A stretch of DNA of 7,097 nt from CAYTAP01 sp964435775 (lineage in GTDB: Bacteria; Planctomycetota; Phycisphaerae; Tepidisphaerales; Tepidisphaeraceae), in the NCBI GenBank assembly GCA_964435775.1, contig CAYTAP010000157.1, forward strand, positions 1 to 7,097, in the 5' to 3' direction. Below the pieces are notes generated by a model. The model worked only from the letters and a program-made list of their open reading frames with translations. It searched no databases and had not been told where the DNA came from. Positions 6,469 through 7,097 of the stretch are shown one piece after another. The position numbers and the translations under genes are program-made. Each line of letters begins with the position of its first letter. Positions within the stretch are counted from its first letter, which is position 1.

Positions 6469-6574
6469 AAAAAGCCCCCCGCCGAATACTATCGGTCATC
6501 CCGGCGGCAGCGTGATACCCGACGGACCGGATAAAGGCAAAGGAGTGGAAGCCAATGCGGAATGGCCCACGAAG

Positions 6575-6670
6575 GGATTTTTGATTTTTGATCTTCGATT
6601 TGCGATTTTCGATTTTCGATTTTCGATTTCAATACAAAATCAACGATCAACGATCAAAAATCGAAAATCC
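6575..6670. repeat. Second, longer heptamer inverted repeat
   Basis: The left part is eight consecutive units from 6576 to 6630: GATTTTT twice, GATCTTC, GATTTGC, GATTTTC three times, then GATTTC. The right part (about 6633-6670) pairs back imperfectly with the first 36 bases of the left arm, best over the outer 25 or so. It shares the GATTTGC-GATTTTC core and the GATTTCAAT turn with 5675-5742 but has extra heptamers and a more diverged right arm. It lies 115 nt upstream of the DedA start codon. Confidence 0.8.
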
Positions 6671-6749
6671 ATCCACGAGCCGGACGCGTCTCTTCGAGCC
6701 TGACCTCGGCGAGCTCGCTTCGTCTGAGCTCAGCGTCGAAGACAGCCCT

Positions 6750-6770
6750 GTAGGGTGGGCATCGCCCACC
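6750..6770 (-). repeat. 21-nt GGTGGGC palindrome, copy 1 (inverted)
   Basis: On the - strand: arm GGTGGGC, 3-nt centre GAT, arm GCCCACC, then CTAC. It is in the opposite orientation to copies 2 and 3, so it can also pair with copy 2 along its whole length. Confidence 0.8.
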
Positions 6771-6798
6771 TGCGTTGCGGGATGCGGGTTCGCCTGTC

Positions 6799-6819
6799 GG
6801 TGGGCAGTGCCCACCCTAC
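6799..6819 (+). repeat. 21-nt GGTGGGC palindrome, copy 2
   Basis: Arm GGTGGGC, centre AGT, arm GCCCACC, then CTAC. It differs from the other intact copies only in the two variable centre bases. Confidence 0.8.
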
Positions 6820-6845
6820 TCTCTGCGGATACGGTCCGGATATTC

Positions 6846-6866
6846 GGTGGGCGGTGCCCACCCTAC
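6846..6866 (+). repeat. 21-nt GGTGGGC palindrome, copy 3
   Basis: Arm GGTGGGC, centre GGT, arm GCCCACC, then CTAC. It starts 47 nt after copy 2, which itself starts 49 nt after copy 1. Confidence 0.8.
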
Positions 6867-6870
6867 TTGC

Positions 6871-6933
6871 TGGAGCGATGTCGCCGGAGTTTGAAGCGAT
6901 GCCGCTTTTTATTGGAGCGATGCCGCCTCAAGC
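6871..6933. repeat. Three tandem 21-nt repeats, TGRAGCGATGYCGC
   Basis: Copies begin at exactly 6871, 6892 and 6913. The first 14 bases are conserved (TGGAGCGATGTCGC, TGAAGCGATGCCGC, TGGAGCGATGCCGC); the last 7 of each unit differ. The second copy forms a small AAGCG/CGCTT hairpin running into a T-run. The array starts 4 nt after the third GGTGGGC palindrome. Confidence 0.75.
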
Positions 6934-6938
6934 CGCCG

Positions 6939-6999
6939 GGGTGGGCATTGTTCGCCGTTGCTGGACGCCGATTGCCATGCGGCGGGCTGTGCCCACCCG
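6939..6999 (+). repeat. Two degenerate GGTGGGC-type palindromes
   Basis: GGGTGGGCATTGTTCGCC (from 6939) resembles copy 1 with a damaged right arm. GGCGGGCTGTGCCCACCC (6981-6998) resembles copy 2 with one arm changed. Close by, GCCATGCGGCG occurs twice (6974-6984 and 7007-7017). These look like decayed members of the same family. Confidence 0.5.
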
Positions 7000-7097
7000 C
7001 CCGCCCGCCATGCGGCGCGACCCTTGGGCGAACCGCCTCGTGGCCTTGTATGTTCAAAACGCCATCCAAATGTTCTACTTCCGCTCGTCGCGTTCAC

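Larger units (their letters stand above)
6460..7097. other. Gene-free, repeat-dense region
   Basis: The last 638 bases hold no gene I can support. The first part (6460-6574) is the upstream region of the DedA gene with its Shine-Dalgarno. Then come the second heptamer inverted repeat (6575-6670), a short stretch with two GAGCTC sites (6711-6716, 6726-6731), an array of GGTGGGC palindromes (6750-6866 plus degenerate copies to about 7000), and a 21-nt tandem repeat (6871-6933). Open frames at the right end on the - strand are Arg/Gly/Pro-rich products of these repeats, although one stays open to the edge from a GTG at 7097. Confidence 0.65.

Noticed and set aside
5785..6534. 249-codon + strand frame rich in Asp/Arg/His opposite the DedA gene
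   Set aside because: The acidic, hydrophilic sequence is what the complement of a membrane protein gives. The - strand frame has all DedA signature residues and a Shine-Dalgarno.
6750..6866. CRISPR-like array (21-nt repeats with 26-28-nt spacers)
   Set aside because: Only three intact copies, the first inverted, the repeats vary in the centre, and no cas gene is present. It fits a palindromic dispersed repeat better.
6863..7097. - strand frames at the right edge, one starting GTG 7097
   Set aside because: They cross the palindromes and the 21-nt tandem repeat and have Arg/Gly/Pro-rich sequence without a family pattern. A gene fragment entering from the right cannot be fully excluded.

Overview
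The window is GC-rich bacterial chromosomal DNA with five protein genes, one of them cut by the left edge. It most likely comes from a planctomycete, perhaps near Phycisphaerae. This is an inference from three things: a SecA with a greatly enlarged helical wing region; an M50 protease with an N-terminus ending in NPLMWLL and a C-terminal DUF6576-like tail, as I recall from that group; and intergenic DNA full of dispersed palindromes (GATTTTC heptamer arms, GGTGGGC/GCCCACC palindromes, an AGATAAACGC-type inverted repeat). No rRNA, tRNA, CRISPR array, transposase or phage gene was found.

Layout, left to right. The 3' two thirds of secA runs on the + strand to 2419. A convergent Cof-type HAD phosphatase lies on the - strand (2669-3559), and a GC-rich 12-bp hairpin sits between the two. 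A divergent intergenic stretch (3560-3865) holds an inverted repeat and the start signals of an ADP-ribose-pyrophosphatase-like Nudix hydrolase (+, 3866-4429). A 192-nt spacer with tandem tetraloop hairpins leads into a site-2-protease-like M50 metalloprotease (+, 4622-5665). This gene converges on a DedA/VTT-family membrane protein (-, 5752-6459), with a 32-bp-arm AT-rich inverted repeat fitted exactly between the two stop codons. From 6460 to the right edge there is no supportable gene. That stretch holds a second, longer copy of the heptamer inverted repeat, an array of GGTGGGC palindromes and a 21-nt-period tandem repeat.

The genes do not form an obvious pathway. secA (protein export), the M50 protease (intramembrane proteolysis) and the DedA protein (membrane lipid or carrier homeostasis) share an envelope theme. 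The HAD and Nudix enzymes are general phosphate-metabolism housekeeping. The orientations alternate, so only Nudix-M50 could share a transcript.

I do not see a clear new multi-gene system. The observations most worth following are the four-fold internal repeat in the SecA wing domain, the hairpin pair with a compensatory change upstream of the M50 gene, and the stacked repeat families around and after the DedA gene.
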